Shown piece after piece: positions 1-6,504 of a stretch of 6,755 nt of DNA. The stretch comes from JAJFVC01 sp039698075 (GTDB taxonomy: Bacteria > Planctomycetota > Planctomycetia > Pirellulales > Thermoguttaceae), in contig JBDKTJ010000101.1 in the NCBI GenBank assembly GCA_039698075.1, forward strand, positions 1 through 6,755. Reading direction: 5' to 3'. Below the pieces are notes generated by a model. It was not told the origin of the DNA. It ran no database searches and worked only from the letters and a program-made list of their open reading frames with translations. Positions within the stretch are counted from its first letter, which is position 1; the number at the start of each line of letters is the position of its first letter. A program made the position numbers and the translations under genes.

Positions 1-1198
1 TTTCTTGCGATTCCCGACGAATCTTTGCCGCCGGGTGCGTCGTCGCCTTTTGCGTCACGGAATACGTCGCTTTTTGCGTCGCTCTCTGGAAGTCAGATTC
101 CGTTACCATGAGATAGTGTTTCATGGCAATCTTTGGTGTGTTGCCCAGCCATGCCGTGACGATATGCAACGGCCATTCCGCAGCCAGTTCCGTTTCCCTG
201 GACGCCCGCAGGGCATGAAATAATCTGGGCCACCGAACCAGACCGGCTCTTTTAATGATCTTGGCAAACCGACTGCCAAGGCTGCAATTCACCCAGCCAG
301 TCTTGCCGACCGCGAACCGACGGAACTTCTCGACACAATACACGTCGCCCTCTTGGGCTTGCTCAAAGGCTTCTTCGAGGATCGGCCGCAATTCGGGAAA
401 CATGGGAATGATCCGTTCGCCTTTGCCGTAGCGTTCGCCCTTGGGGCTTTGCACGACGATCTTGTTTTGGTCCCAAAGCACGTCTTGCCACCGCAGGCTA
501 CAGGCTTCACTTGGCACCCGAAAGCCGCCGAACCGCCCGAGGACGACAAACAGCCGCCAGTTTACGTCGGGGCAGGCATCCAAAAGTTTTTGCGTCATTT
601 CGCGGGTCACAAAGAAAAACCTGTCCGCCCGAACCGTCGCCGGGGCCGACACGCCTTGAAATGGATTCACGCTGATATACTTCGCTCGCATTGCGGCCTT
701 GAACATCATTCGGCAGACTTGCAGCCTTTTGGCAATTGTCGCCATTGCCAGGCCTTTTTTGATAAGGTGTTGCTTGAAGGCGTCGGCATCGGCCTCCATG
801 ATGGTCTGCAAAGCCTTGGACGCACCAAAGTATTCCAATAGATTGCTCTTGACGTGCCGCCAAGTGACTTTCGTATCAGGCCGAACGTCTTGGCGACCTT
901 CAACGTACTCTTTCAAAAATGGACCCAATGTTTTTGTCGTCGTCTCGCGTTTCGGAATCAATTGGACCGCCGCCAGTTTATCAGCGAGATCGTCGCCGAT
1001 GGACGCAACCCACTTGGCGGTATCGAGATCGATGGCCATGTTGGTTTGCTGGGCAACCAGAAGGTACTCGATTCGCGTTTTGATCGTTTCCGCCGTCTTG
1101 AGCGGGTAATCGCCAAGACGAATCGTTTTCCTTCGGCCGTCTATATCTGTGAATTGAATCCGCCGCGACCCCCTGCTGTCGGTATTCAACGATGCCAT
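1..1198 (-). CDS. Tyrosine recombinase / phage-type integrase, 3' end cut by window edge
   Basis: Site-specific recombinase expected to cut and rejoin DNA at attachment sites through a 3'-phosphotyrosine intermediate. The frame is open from the ATG at 1198 to the left edge: 399 codons with no stop. That start has AAGGA at 1209-1213, ten bases upstream. Residues about 88-180 look like the SAM-like core-binding domain (helical, ending YISVNPF). Residues about 195-375 are the catalytic domain. Visible active-site candidates are R227 in GGFRVPSEACSLRW, K253 in SPKGE, H328 and R331 in FHALRAS, and the nucleophile Y362 in KHYLMVTESDF. The box usually read as LGH is LGN here (N353), so a common catalytic histidine is replaced. 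At least 37 residues follow the tyrosine and contain a repeated TQKAT. The excisionase-like gene lies 130 bp upstream on the same strand, as in an int/xis module. The family call is firm; the planctomycete resemblance is recollection. The true C-terminus is outside the window. Confidence 0.93.
   Translation of the reverse strand, partial: MASLNTDSRGSRRIQFTDIDGRRKTIRLGDYPLKTAETIKTRIEYLLVAQQTNMAIDLDTAKWVASIGDDLADKLAAVQLIPKRETTTKTLGPFLKEYVEGRQDVRPDTKVTWRHVKSNLLEYFGASKALQTIMEADADAFKQHLIKKGLAMATIAKRLQVCRMMFKAAMRAKYISVNPFQGVSAPATVRADRFFFVTREMTQKLLDACPDVNWRLFVVLGRFGGFRVPSEACSLRWQDVLWDQNKIVVQSPKGERYGKGERIIPMFPELRPILEEAFEQAQEGDVYCVEKFRRFAVGKTGWVNCSLGSRFAKIIKRAGLVRWPRLFHALRASRETELAAEWPLHIVTAWLGNTPKIAMKHYLMVTESDFQRATQKATYSVTQKATTHPAAKIRRESQE
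41..80. repeat. Two-copy imperfect direct repeat in integrase 3' end
   Basis: CGTCGCCTTTTGCGTC at 41-56 and CGTCGCTTTTTGCGTC at 65-80 match at 15 of 16 bases with a 24-bp period. On the coding (minus) strand they encode the repeated peptide ATQKAT / VTQKAT behind the catalytic tyrosine. The period is a multiple of three, so this is an in-frame duplication in the C-terminal tail. It could equally be chance in a low-complexity basic tail. Confidence 0.6.
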
Positions 1199-1328
1199 TT
1201 TTTGATTGTCCTTAGAAAAAGATACCCGGGCTATACGTCCATGGATCGAAAACACACGGCCGCCCGCCGGGGCGATCAGTTCCGAATTCGTTGTTTCAGT
1301 CCCATCATCGGTTTGGTTCTACGCCTCT

Positions 1329-1679
1329 TCAATGTATTGCATTGGCTTCCTGCCCCTCTGCGGACGAACGACGGTCCGTGGCACAACATCCTTGCTTCAA
1401 CACTCGAACGCCCGTTGCTGACCGCTCTGTGTCGCTCACGCTGTTCTCAGCAACCCAAGCCTGCAGGGCGCTGACGGAATAGCGTTTCGATCGATTCATC
1501 CGTACGCAAGGAATTTCTCCCGTGTTGGTCAGGGTCCAGAGCGTTCGCTCCGACACGGCCAACACCTTCGCTGCTTCCCGCGACGTCAGCAGCAACGGAT
1601 CAGTTACGCCTGCACCGTCGCACACTGGAACGCAACTCTGGCTATGCCCGATCCCATAATCCATCCTCATCTCGTTCAT
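1329..1679 (-). CDS. Excisionase-like HTH_17 (MerR-type) DNA-binding protein
   Basis: Small DNA-binding protein of 116 residues. Residues about 29-78 form the winged-helix pattern of excisionase / HTH_17 proteins: LLLTSREAAKVLAVSERTLW, then a turn, a TGEIPCVRM strand, a basic RSKRYSVSAL wing and a W-containing helix. In this family the fold binds DNA as a recombination directionality factor or as a small regulator. I place the start at ATG 1679 because GGAG (1686-1689) sits six bases upstream; the same frame is open further upstream, but that extension has no site and is rich in R/W/C. The roughly 28 residues before the domain and the 38-residue tail look unstructured. It lies 130 bp upstream of the integrase on the same strand and is probably co-transcribed with it, which supports a Xis role. 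A plain regulator is the alternative. Confidence 0.8.
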   Translation of the reverse strand: MNEMRMDYGIGHSQSCVPVCDGAGVTDPLLLTSREAAKVLAVSERTLWTLTNTGEIPCVRMNRSKRYSVSALQAWVAENSVSDTERSATGVRVLKQGCCATDRRSSAEGQEANAIH

Positions 1680-1685
1680 TCTTTG

Positions 1686-1689
1686 CTCC
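1686..1689 (-). promoter_or_regulatory. Ribosome binding site deciding the excisionase start
   Basis: GGAG on the minus strand, six bases before ATG 1679. It favours the 116-residue form over a longer frame that is open to 1814. Confidence 0.6.
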
Positions 1690-1920
1690 CAAAACCCCGG
1701 CCTTGTTTTCGTTCGTGCACCGCCGACGCAGCGGACGCGACAATCCCACAGCCATTCCGGGCTCAGAAGACACGGCCATGACAACCGCGTTTCGCCACTA
1801 GGCGAAGAAAGCATCCCTCAATCCAGGGGACACCCAGCGGGCGCTACAAAACACCCGCGAAATACCGCAACCACGAACTCGCCGGCAAGCCCTACGCTTA
1901 CCAAGCGGGAATTTCGATCC

Positions 1921-1948
1921 ACCATAGTGCCACCGCTGACAAGGTCAA
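1921..1948 (-). promoter_or_regulatory. Possible sigma-70-like promoter toward xis/int
   Basis: On the minus strand TTGACC (1943-1948) is followed after 16 bases by TATGGT (1921-1926): five of six and four of six matches to the bacterial consensus. It points toward the excisionase, whose start is about 240 bases downstream, so the leader would be long. Consensus matching alone is weak evidence, especially if the host uses other promoter types. Confidence 0.28.
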
Positions 1949-2188
1949 TAGCAAATATCCATGAGCTGTGCACACAATTTTTTCGACGGAGAATCGCCAA
2001 GCGATCTTCGCAGCATTCACCCAAAGTTTCGCCGCCGATTCTCGCCATTTTAGCATTTGCCCCCAACAGCCGACTAATCGTCAGCAGCGATCGCCGCAAA
2101 CAAAACGGCTCGTAAATCCGCACCTGTTGCGACGTCCAGCAAACGTGCGGAACGCCATGCAAACGCACTTGCCCGGCTGGCGGAATTC

Positions 2189-2202
2189 AATACGAACGTA
2201 TT
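2189..2202. repeat. Short dyad flanked by direct repeats, possible operator
   Basis: AATACG-AA-CGTATT is an inverted repeat with six-base arms. It overlaps two copies of ATTCAAT (2185-2191 and 2200-2206) spaced 15 bp apart. Its place between divergent genes suggests a binding site for a dimeric regulator such as the excisionase-like protein, but function is inferred only. Confidence 0.35.
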
Positions 2203-2239
2203 CAATTGTACAGCATGTCGTTTTTGGGGGGACTGGCGA

Positions 2240-2374
2240 ATGTCGGCAAGAATCGCAGACGTTGTGCTTGACCGTGATCGCAACATCATTATGTTTTTGG
2301 TTAGGTTCGCGAATCGTCGCACTTTGTTGCCCGATGGGTCGTGTCGGTGTTGGGTCTCGATGATTACGAACTGA
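2240..2374 (+). CDS. Doubtful small open reading frame, 44 residues
   Basis: The frame starts ATG 2240 with a G-rich run (GGGGGGA, 2226-2232) about eight bases upstream and begins MSARIADVVLDRDRNI, which reads more like a protein than other frames here. The middle contains MFLVRFANRR and the end is Cys/Trp-containing (SCRCWV). No family is recognised. The promoter-like sequence at 2268-2295 lies inside it, so the two calls compete. It may be a remnant or chance. Confidence 0.2.
   Translation: MSARIADVVLDRDRNIIMFLVRFANRRTLLPDGSCRCWVSMITN
2268..2295 (+). promoter_or_regulatory. Possible sigma-70-like promoter for the radical SAM gene
   Basis: TTGACC (2268-2273), a 16-base spacer and TATGTT (2290-2295), about 165 bases before ATG 2461. 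The layout matches the opposite-strand candidate at 1921-1948 (same -35, same spacing, TATG in the -10). Only consensus similarity supports it. Confidence 0.28.
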
Positions 2375-2448
2375 CTTGCGCCGTGATGATCTGTGGTCGT
2401 TGAGCCCACCGGGCTGAATTTTTGAATGCACGTTCTCTCCCTCTACTT

Positions 2449-2453
2449 AAGGA
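2449..2453 (+). promoter_or_regulatory. Ribosome binding site deciding the radical SAM start
   Basis: AAGGA ends seven bases before ATG 2461. A longer version of the protein would need TTG at 2422, which has no comparable site. Confidence 0.65.
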
Positions 2454-2460
2454 CACCGTG

Positions 2461-3249
2461 ATGGTCAGGAAAGTTGGCGGCACAAAAGAATGGGCAATTG
2501 CAAACGTCAACTGCATCACTGGCTGCTCAAACGGCTGCTTGTACTGCTATGGCAAGGCAATGGCCCGCCGTTTCGGGAGGATTTCATCGGACGCCGAGTG
2601 GGCGAAGCCTAAATTGAGACCGGAAGAGGTAAAACGGAAACGACATCGGAAGTCGGGCACCATCATGTTTCCGACCACCCACGACATCACTCCGGAGTTC
2701 CTCGAACCGTGCATGGCCGTGCTGAGGAATTTGCTGGAAGCGGGCAACAAGGTATTGGTGGTGAGCAAGCCGCGTCTCGTATGCGTTACGCGAATCTGCC
2801 ACGATCTTGCCAAGCACAAGGACCAGATCCTGTTTCGGTTCACGATTGGTGCATTCGACAACACAATTCTCGCTTTTTGGGAACCCGGCGCACCGACATT
2901 TGAGGAGCGGTTTGCGTGTTTGAAACTTGCGTATCGCAAGGGTTTTGCGACAAGCGTCAGCGCCGAGCCCATGCTTGATGTGCCGAATGGGGTCGCCCTG
3001 TTTCGGAAGCTGTCGCCCTTCGTAACAGACTCGATCTGGTTGGGTAAGCTCAATCGGGCACGGGCTTGCATTGGGGAACGATCCCTGGAAGTGGAAGCGG
3101 CGATTCAGCGGATCGAGGCAAACCAAACCGACGAAAAAATCCGTGCGATTTATCAATCCTTGAAGGACGAGCCGCTCGTGCGATGGAAGGAGTCGGTCAA
3201 AAGCGTGATCGGACTGGAGATGGCTGACAAAGCGGGCATGGATGTATAA
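2461..3249 (+). CDS. Radical SAM protein, SplB / DNA-repair-photolyase-like
   Basis: Predicted 262-residue [4Fe-4S] enzyme using S-adenosylmethionine to start radical chemistry. The cluster motif is CSNGCLYC with Cys 22, 26 and 29 (CxxxCxxC), followed by a tyrosine as in many spore-photoproduct-lyase-like (COG1533) proteins. Further family-like blocks are GTIMFPTTHDITPEFLEP (about 66-83), NKVLVVSKPRLVC (96-108), LFRFTIGAFDN (124-134), an EPGAPTFEERFACLK block (141-155) and ATSVSAEPMLD (163-173), in barrel-strand order. The C-terminal third (about 195-262) is helical, ends with no SPASM-type cysteine cluster, and matches nothing I recognise. Start ATG 2461 is chosen from AAGGA upstream. It stands alone on the plus strand, converging on the exonuclease gene. 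The superfamily is firm. The substrate (damaged DNA, tRNA, peptide) is unknown, and a phage-type radical SAM role is an alternative. Confidence 0.9.
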   Translation: MVRKVGGTKEWAIANVNCITGCSNGCLYCYGKAMARRFGRISSDAEWAKPKLRPEEVKRKRHRKSGTIMFPTTHDITPEFLEPCMAVLRNLLEAGNKVLVVSKPRLVCVTRICHDLAKHKDQILFRFTIGAFDNTILAFWEPGAPTFEERFACLKLAYRKGFATSVSAEPMLDVPNGVALFRKLSPFVTDSIWLGKLNRARACIGERSLEVEAAIQRIEANQTDEKIRAIYQSLKDEPLVRWKESVKSVIGLEMADKAGMDV

Positions 3250-3345
3250 CGCAATTCATACTTGGCGCGCTTTTTTCCCTTGCCTACCACATGGCTATTG
3301 ACCGTTCACGACTCCACGCTACTTGAAGCGTCCGATACGCCAGAA

Positions 3346-3382
3346 AAATACCCGCGTGGACCAGCAAGTGCCGGCCCACGCG
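3346..3382 (-). terminator. Intrinsic terminator of the exonuclease operon
   Basis: On the minus strand the arms at 3373-3382 and 3353-3362 (CGCGTGGGCC against GGTCCACGCG) form a ten-base stem with one wobble position and a ten-base loop. The U-rich TATTTTTC follows. It lies about 70 bases past the exonuclease stop codon, in the convergent gap with the radical SAM gene. The orientation of the U-tract fits minus-strand transcription only. Confidence 0.75.
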
Positions 3383-3453
3383 AGTTCGACGGCAAGAAGT
3401 CTACTGGCCGAGCATCCGTGGCAGCCGCAACCTGCATGCCCGTTTCAGCCACG

Positions 3454-4224
3454 TCAAGCGGAACATGCCTCGGCAATCGCGTTCCGGACGATATCTTTCA
3501 CATCGTCCAGAAAACTGCCCTCAAGCATCCAAGCGAGGTAGTCTGGCGACTCGGCGGCCACTTCACGCAACAATCGTCCGGCGTGCCTGCCGAAATTGAA
3601 GACAATCGAATCGTTCTCGCGACGGAACTTGCCCATGATGTCGACGCCGGCGAATCGCTCGTGCAGATCGCGTACGTTACGTGGCAGATCTGGGTATTTT
3701 GCAAGTTGGGCATCGAGCACGAAGGCCGTCGCATCCACATCGCCATACGCACTGTGCGCATCTTCTTGCGGTTGGCCGCAATAGAATTGCATGGCATTCG
3801 CAAGATGCCGTGGCTCTTGCTTCTGAAAAATCTCAAACACGTCAATGATCGTTCGACCGGTCCATTGAAAGTCAAGCCAACAACGGCCAAACTCGCAGGC
3901 CAGCAACGGCAAATCAAACTTTTTTAGGTTGTAGCCAGCCAGATCCCCCTGGGACAGCATCTCAAACAGTGGCTCGGCAATTTCTTCAAACCGCGGACTG
4001 CCGGCGACGTCTTCGTCCCGAATTCCGTGGACCGCCGTTGCGGCAGGCGGGATCGGAATTCCCGGATTCAAATGCGAGCCCGTCATTCGCACGTCGCCAT
4101 CAGGCTGCACACGCAATACGGCGAACTCAACGATGCGATCGTGTTCGGTGTCTAGACCGGTGGTTTCCAGGTCGATAATCGTCAGCGTGCGTTCAATTTT
4201 CAGATTTGTGAATCTTTCAAACAT
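3454..4224 (-). CDS. DEDDh 3'-5' exonuclease (DnaQ / polymerase III epsilon family)
   Basis: Predicted metal-dependent 3'-5' exonuclease of 256 residues. Exo I is IIDLETTGLD (D18, E20). A family-typical HGIRDEDVAGSPRF segment follows at 66-79. Exo II is LAGYNLKKFDLPLL (N99, D104), and Exo III is HSAYGDVDA (H157, D162), which makes it the DEDDh type. All catalytic residues are present. Residues about 204-237 (SIVFNFGRHAG, then ESPDYLAWML) resemble the DUF3820-type segment attached to some bacterial DnaQ-like exonucleases and absent from the replicative epsilon core, so this is probably an accessory nuclease. Start ATG 4224 puts Exo I in the usual place near the N-terminus. The same frame is open upstream to a TTG at 4488, but it overlaps the small gene and looks non-coding. 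The ribosome site is weak (GAAAGAA). It follows the 60-residue gene by 59 bp, likely in one transcript. Confidence 0.93.
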   Translation of the reverse strand: MFERFTNLKIERTLTIIDLETTGLDTEHDRIVEFAVLRVQPDGDVRMTGSHLNPGIPIPPAATAVHGIRDEDVAGSPRFEEIAEPLFEMLSQGDLAGYNLKKFDLPLLACEFGRCWLDFQWTGRTIIDVFEIFQKQEPRHLANAMQFYCGQPQEDAHSAYGDVDATAFVLDAQLAKYPDLPRNVRDLHERFAGVDIMGKFRRENDSIVFNFGRHAGRLLREVAAESPDYLAWMLEGSFLDDVKDIVRNAIAEACSA

Positions 4225-4283
4225 GAGGTTCTTTCGTATAGAAGGTTGAAACAGGGGATACGCTTGATGCACTTGCCGTGGCG

Positions 4284-4466
4284 TCAGGGACGACGCGGAG
4301 ACTCGGCCGCCGCATGCGGCGTTTGACTGTCGGCCAGGAGCTGATCCGCGATCTGTTGCGCCACCCGTTGTAAGATCGCCGAAACGGTCGCGTGCAGCAT
4401 TTCGGCCGTTGGAACGTCGCCGGCGGAGTGCGGCGATTGGGGTTGTTCTGGTGTGGTTTTCATCAT
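4284..4466 (-). CDS. Small protein of unknown function upstream of the exonuclease
   Basis: 60 residues with a good ribosome site (GAGGA, 4473-4477, six bases before ATG 4466; a second ATG follows at once). Residues about 20-47 form a probable amphipathic helix (TAEMLHATVSAILQRVAQQI and on), between Pro/Ser/Gln-rich ends. There is no cysteine, signal peptide or membrane segment. I do not recognise the family. It sits 59 bp before the exonuclease on the same strand, so a partner or regulator of the nuclease is possible. Its start lies only about 28 bases after the U-tract of the recombinase terminator, leaving almost no room for a separate promoter. The ribosome site and protein-like helix support a real gene, but a short frame can arise by chance. 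Confidence 0.6.
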   Translation of the reverse strand: MMKTTPEQPQSPHSAGDVPTAEMLHATVSAILQRVAQQIADQLLADSQTPHAAAESPRRP

Positions 4467-4493
4467 GGGTTTTCCTCGGGGTGTTCAAGAAAT

Positions 4494-4528
4494 AAAAAAA
4501 CCCCGTGACGCGACGGGCGTCACGGGGT
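4494..4528 (-). terminator. Strong intrinsic terminator after the serine recombinase
   Basis: The arms ACCCCGTGACG (4500-4510) and CGTCACGGGGT (4518-4528) are perfectly complementary over 11 bases with a 7-base loop. On the minus strand seven U residues and then AUU follow directly (4491-4500). The hairpin starts 19 bases after the recombinase stop codon at 4548. The plus-strand orientation has no T-run, so this acts on minus-strand transcripts. Confidence 0.9.
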
Positions 4529-4547
4529 AAGCACTCGTCAAATTAAG

Positions 4548-6494
4548 TTAAACCGACCTGTGTGTCGGCAACGGCTCGAAATGGTAACGTGAATGGAGAT
4601 GACGCCGTCGTTTGGTTTCGTCTTTCGGTGGTTCCAAAAGGCGAACATAGGGATCCGTCCGTCCCTCTTGCTGCATTCGCTGCCACAGTTTTTTGGCCCG
4701 TTGCACGGTGGCCTGCGCGATGCCTAATGCTGCACCAATATCCCGTTCCCGTAGCGTCGAATTCGCGGCCATCTCGACAACTTGAGCGAGATTGGCAACA
4801 CGCTGCGCCGGATCAAAAAGATCCACCGTCAGATTTGGCGAGAGTACCTCCGACGGCACGCCAGCCCAATCGGACGACGCGGCCAGTAGGGCCGGCAGAT
4901 ACAGAGTAAACTCAGCCCGCAGCACAGAATGCCCGCCATCGCATGCCCGAACAGGAAAAACCTCCAACCGTGGAATGAGCCGGTTCATCCAGCGTCCGAA
5001 TTCGGGCGTGTCCTGCGGCATTTTCGGAAAGATCTCGGCCGCCTTGTTTCGGATTTCATCCACCGATGGCAGCGTGGGCGTACGGCGGACGCTCCTGTTG
5101 AGTCGCTCGCGCTGCAATTTAACCTCGTCTATCTCCTGTTCGATATCACGGAGCTCCGCAAGGAGACTGGCCATTTGACCGCCTACCCGGATGGCTGCCA
5201 TAATATTCTCGTGTGCCCGCTCCAGGCTGACCATTTTCTGATCGAGCGCCTGTCGGTCGGCGTCAAAAGACGAGTTACGGCGGTCAAATTGCGAACGAAG
5301 TTCATTTAAGAATATTTCATCGAGGTCCGGCAGTTGCTGGATGTGATTCCATACGGCCGCGCCAATTCGTTTGGCCACCATTGGGCCGCTTATTGACACG
5401 CTGTTCCAGCAGGTGTAGTCGCGGGCGCCGGAACAAATCAGATGATCGTTTCGCCCGTGAGCACCGTAATACAGTACACAACCGCAGACACCGCAGTGCA
5501 TGCTCTGGCCGGGCCAAATCGTCCGCTTTCGCGGCACACCGTTGCGCGAATCGAGGGCCCGCTTGCGACCGCGAGTGTATTTTTCATTACGCTCATGTAA
5601 TAGACGACGAACCCGATCGTAGCGCGTCGGATCGATGAAAGCCAAATGCGGGCATTCCCGCTCCAACAGATCTTCGGGCGGCGCTTTGACCGATTTTCGT
5701 TTGCCAGAACTATTAATCCGTTTCGACACTCGTTTATTCCGAACCCGCAACCCCTTGAGGATGGGGTTACGCGTGACTTGGCCAACCATCTGACAATTCC
5801 ACTTCGGGTTGCGACAGTAGCGACCAACTGGAATGTGATTGTCATTCAACCAATCGGCGATGTTGGAAAAGGTCTCACCATTCTCAAGTCGTCGAAACCA
5901 CTCATCGTAGATCGACTCAGCCGCCGGATCTTTTTGTAAGTTGGCCTCCGTTGGATTTTTGACCGGCCGCAAAATGTAGCCGAAGATTGGCCGAGCGATG
6001 ATGCCGCCCTGGGTGAACCGATTCCGCAACGTCCTCTTGATGCGACGTGACGTATCCGCGTTGTACATTTCATGCCGCATCGACGTGAATATGGCGTTCA
6101 TGTGCCAGTCGTGCAATGTGTCAATATTGTCGTTGATGGCAATGAGCCTCGTTTGCGAATCCTCACATAATTCGCAAAAGCTGAAGGCCTGCACCCGACG
6201 CTCATGACGCCCCAAATCCTCCATGATCACGAGGTCATACCGATTCGTCGTAACGAGGTCTTCAGCATCGGTCACCTCTTGGCGGTCTACCTGCTCGCCG
6301 CTTCCCTGGCCGGCAATGATATGCCATTCTACTAGCCCGTCATAATGATCGGTTACCCATTGCCTCAGAAGCGATTCCTGATCGCCGAGGCTTTTTTCGT
6401 CCTGCGTCTCCCGACTGATTCGGGCGATTCCGATGACCCGTAACACTTTGTCGTCGCGAGGCTTCAGTGGCGGATCCAGAAAATGGCGACTCAT
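4548..6494 (-). CDS. Large serine recombinase / serine integrase
   Basis: Predicted DNA integrase or invertase of about 648 residues using a serine nucleophile. Residues about 18-165 are the resolvase-type catalytic domain: ARISRETQ with catalytic S27 and R25, the SLGDQ motif at 35-39, and EDLGRHERR (92-100) with the conserved arginines of the usual DLxRxxR box. Residues about 168-310 are the recombinase domain, starting ARPIFGYI. A zinc ribbon follows with C334, C337, C354 and C362. Residues about 413-468 are heptad-like and should form the coiled coil that regulates synapsis. The remaining 180 residues are longer than expected and include a probable helix-turn-helix at 580-604 (TLRERDIGAALGIAQATVQR). 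Start ATG 6494 has GGAG six bases upstream; the alternative TTG at 6506 includes that site and is unlikely. A strong terminator follows the stop. It probably serves an element whose attachment site is near one of its ends. Confidence 0.96.
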   Translation of the reverse strand: MSRHFLDPPLKPRDDKVLRVIGIARISRETQDEKSLGDQESLLRQWVTDHYDGLVEWHIIAGQGSGEQVDRQEVTDAEDLVTTNRYDLVIMEDLGRHERRVQAFSFCELCEDSQTRLIAINDNIDTLHDWHMNAIFTSMRHEMYNADTSRRIKRTLRNRFTQGGIIARPIFGYILRPVKNPTEANLQKDPAAESIYDEWFRRLENGETFSNIADWLNDNHIPVGRYCRNPKWNCQMVGQVTRNPILKGLRVRNKRVSKRINSSGKRKSVKAPPEDLLERECPHLAFIDPTRYDRVRRLLHERNEKYTRGRKRALDSRNGVPRKRTIWPGQSMHCGVCGCVLYYGAHGRNDHLICSGARDYTCWNSVSISGPMVAKRIGAAVWNHIQQLPDLDEIFLNELRSQFDRRNSSFDADRQALDQKMVSLERAHENIMAAIRVGGQMASLLAELRDIEQEIDEVKLQRERLNRSVRRTPTLPSVDEIRNKAAEIFPKMPQDTPEFGRWMNRLIPRLEVFPVRACDGGHSVLRAEFTLYLPALLAASSDWAGVPSEVLSPNLTVDLFDPAQRVANLAQVVEMAANSTLRERDIGAALGIAQATVQRAKKLWQRMQQEGRTDPYVRLLEPPKDETKRRRHLHSRYHFEPLPTHRSV

Positions 6495-6500
6495 CTTGTT

Positions 6501-6504
6501 CTCC
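6501..6504 (-). promoter_or_regulatory. Ribosome binding site deciding the recombinase start
   Basis: GGAG on the minus strand, six bases before ATG 6494. It lies within the codons that a TTG start at 6506 would use, so the ATG is preferred. Confidence 0.65.

Larger units (their letters stand above)
1680..2460. other. Long intergenic stretch without a convincing gene
   Basis: This spacer of about 780 bp separates the minus-strand xis/int pair from the plus-strand radical SAM gene, so it should carry the divergent promoters of both. Open frames on both strands (for example 1818-2168 minus and 2081-2431 minus) have no recognisable domain, no ribosome site and residue use unlike a protein. What can be seen: promoter-like hexamers facing each way (1921-1948 minus, 2268-2295 plus), a dyad at 2189-2202 inside a direct repeat of ATTCAAT, and a 44-codon plus-strand frame at 2240. 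It may include decayed coding sequence or an attachment site, but I cannot show either. Confidence 0.6.

Noticed and set aside
353..1474. Plus-strand frames across 353-841, 699-1109 and 854-1474
   Set aside because: They lie antisense to the integrase and excisionase, whose minus-strand frames carry clear family motifs; the plus-strand products show no domain.
1818..2168. Minus-strand frame of 116 residues
   Set aside because: It starts with GTG without a ribosome site, has no recognisable domain and an odd residue mix; treated as chance or decayed sequence.
2074..2431. Minus-strand frames of 111 and 116 residues
   Set aside because: They overlap each other in different frames, have basic low-complexity composition and no start signals.
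2422..2460. Longer radical SAM protein starting at TTG 2422
   Set aside because: AAGGA lies seven bases before ATG 2461, and the extra 13 residues add no family motif.
3250..3276. Terminator for the radical SAM gene at the T-run 3271-3276
   Set aside because: The T-run is real, but the nearest hairpin has only a four-base stem (GTAT/ATAC) set well before it, so it is too weak to call.
3262..3927. Plus-strand frame of 221 residues
   Set aside because: Antisense shadow of the exonuclease, which has all five DEDDh residues on the minus strand.
4225..4488. N-terminal extension of the exonuclease to 344 residues
   Set aside because: It would begin at TTG and overlap the small gene in another frame; the added residues are arginine-rich and unlike the family, and Exo I already lies near the N-terminus from ATG 4224.
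4562..5309. Plus-strand frames within the serine recombinase region
   Set aside because: Shadows of a 648-codon minus-strand gene with complete catalytic and zinc motifs.
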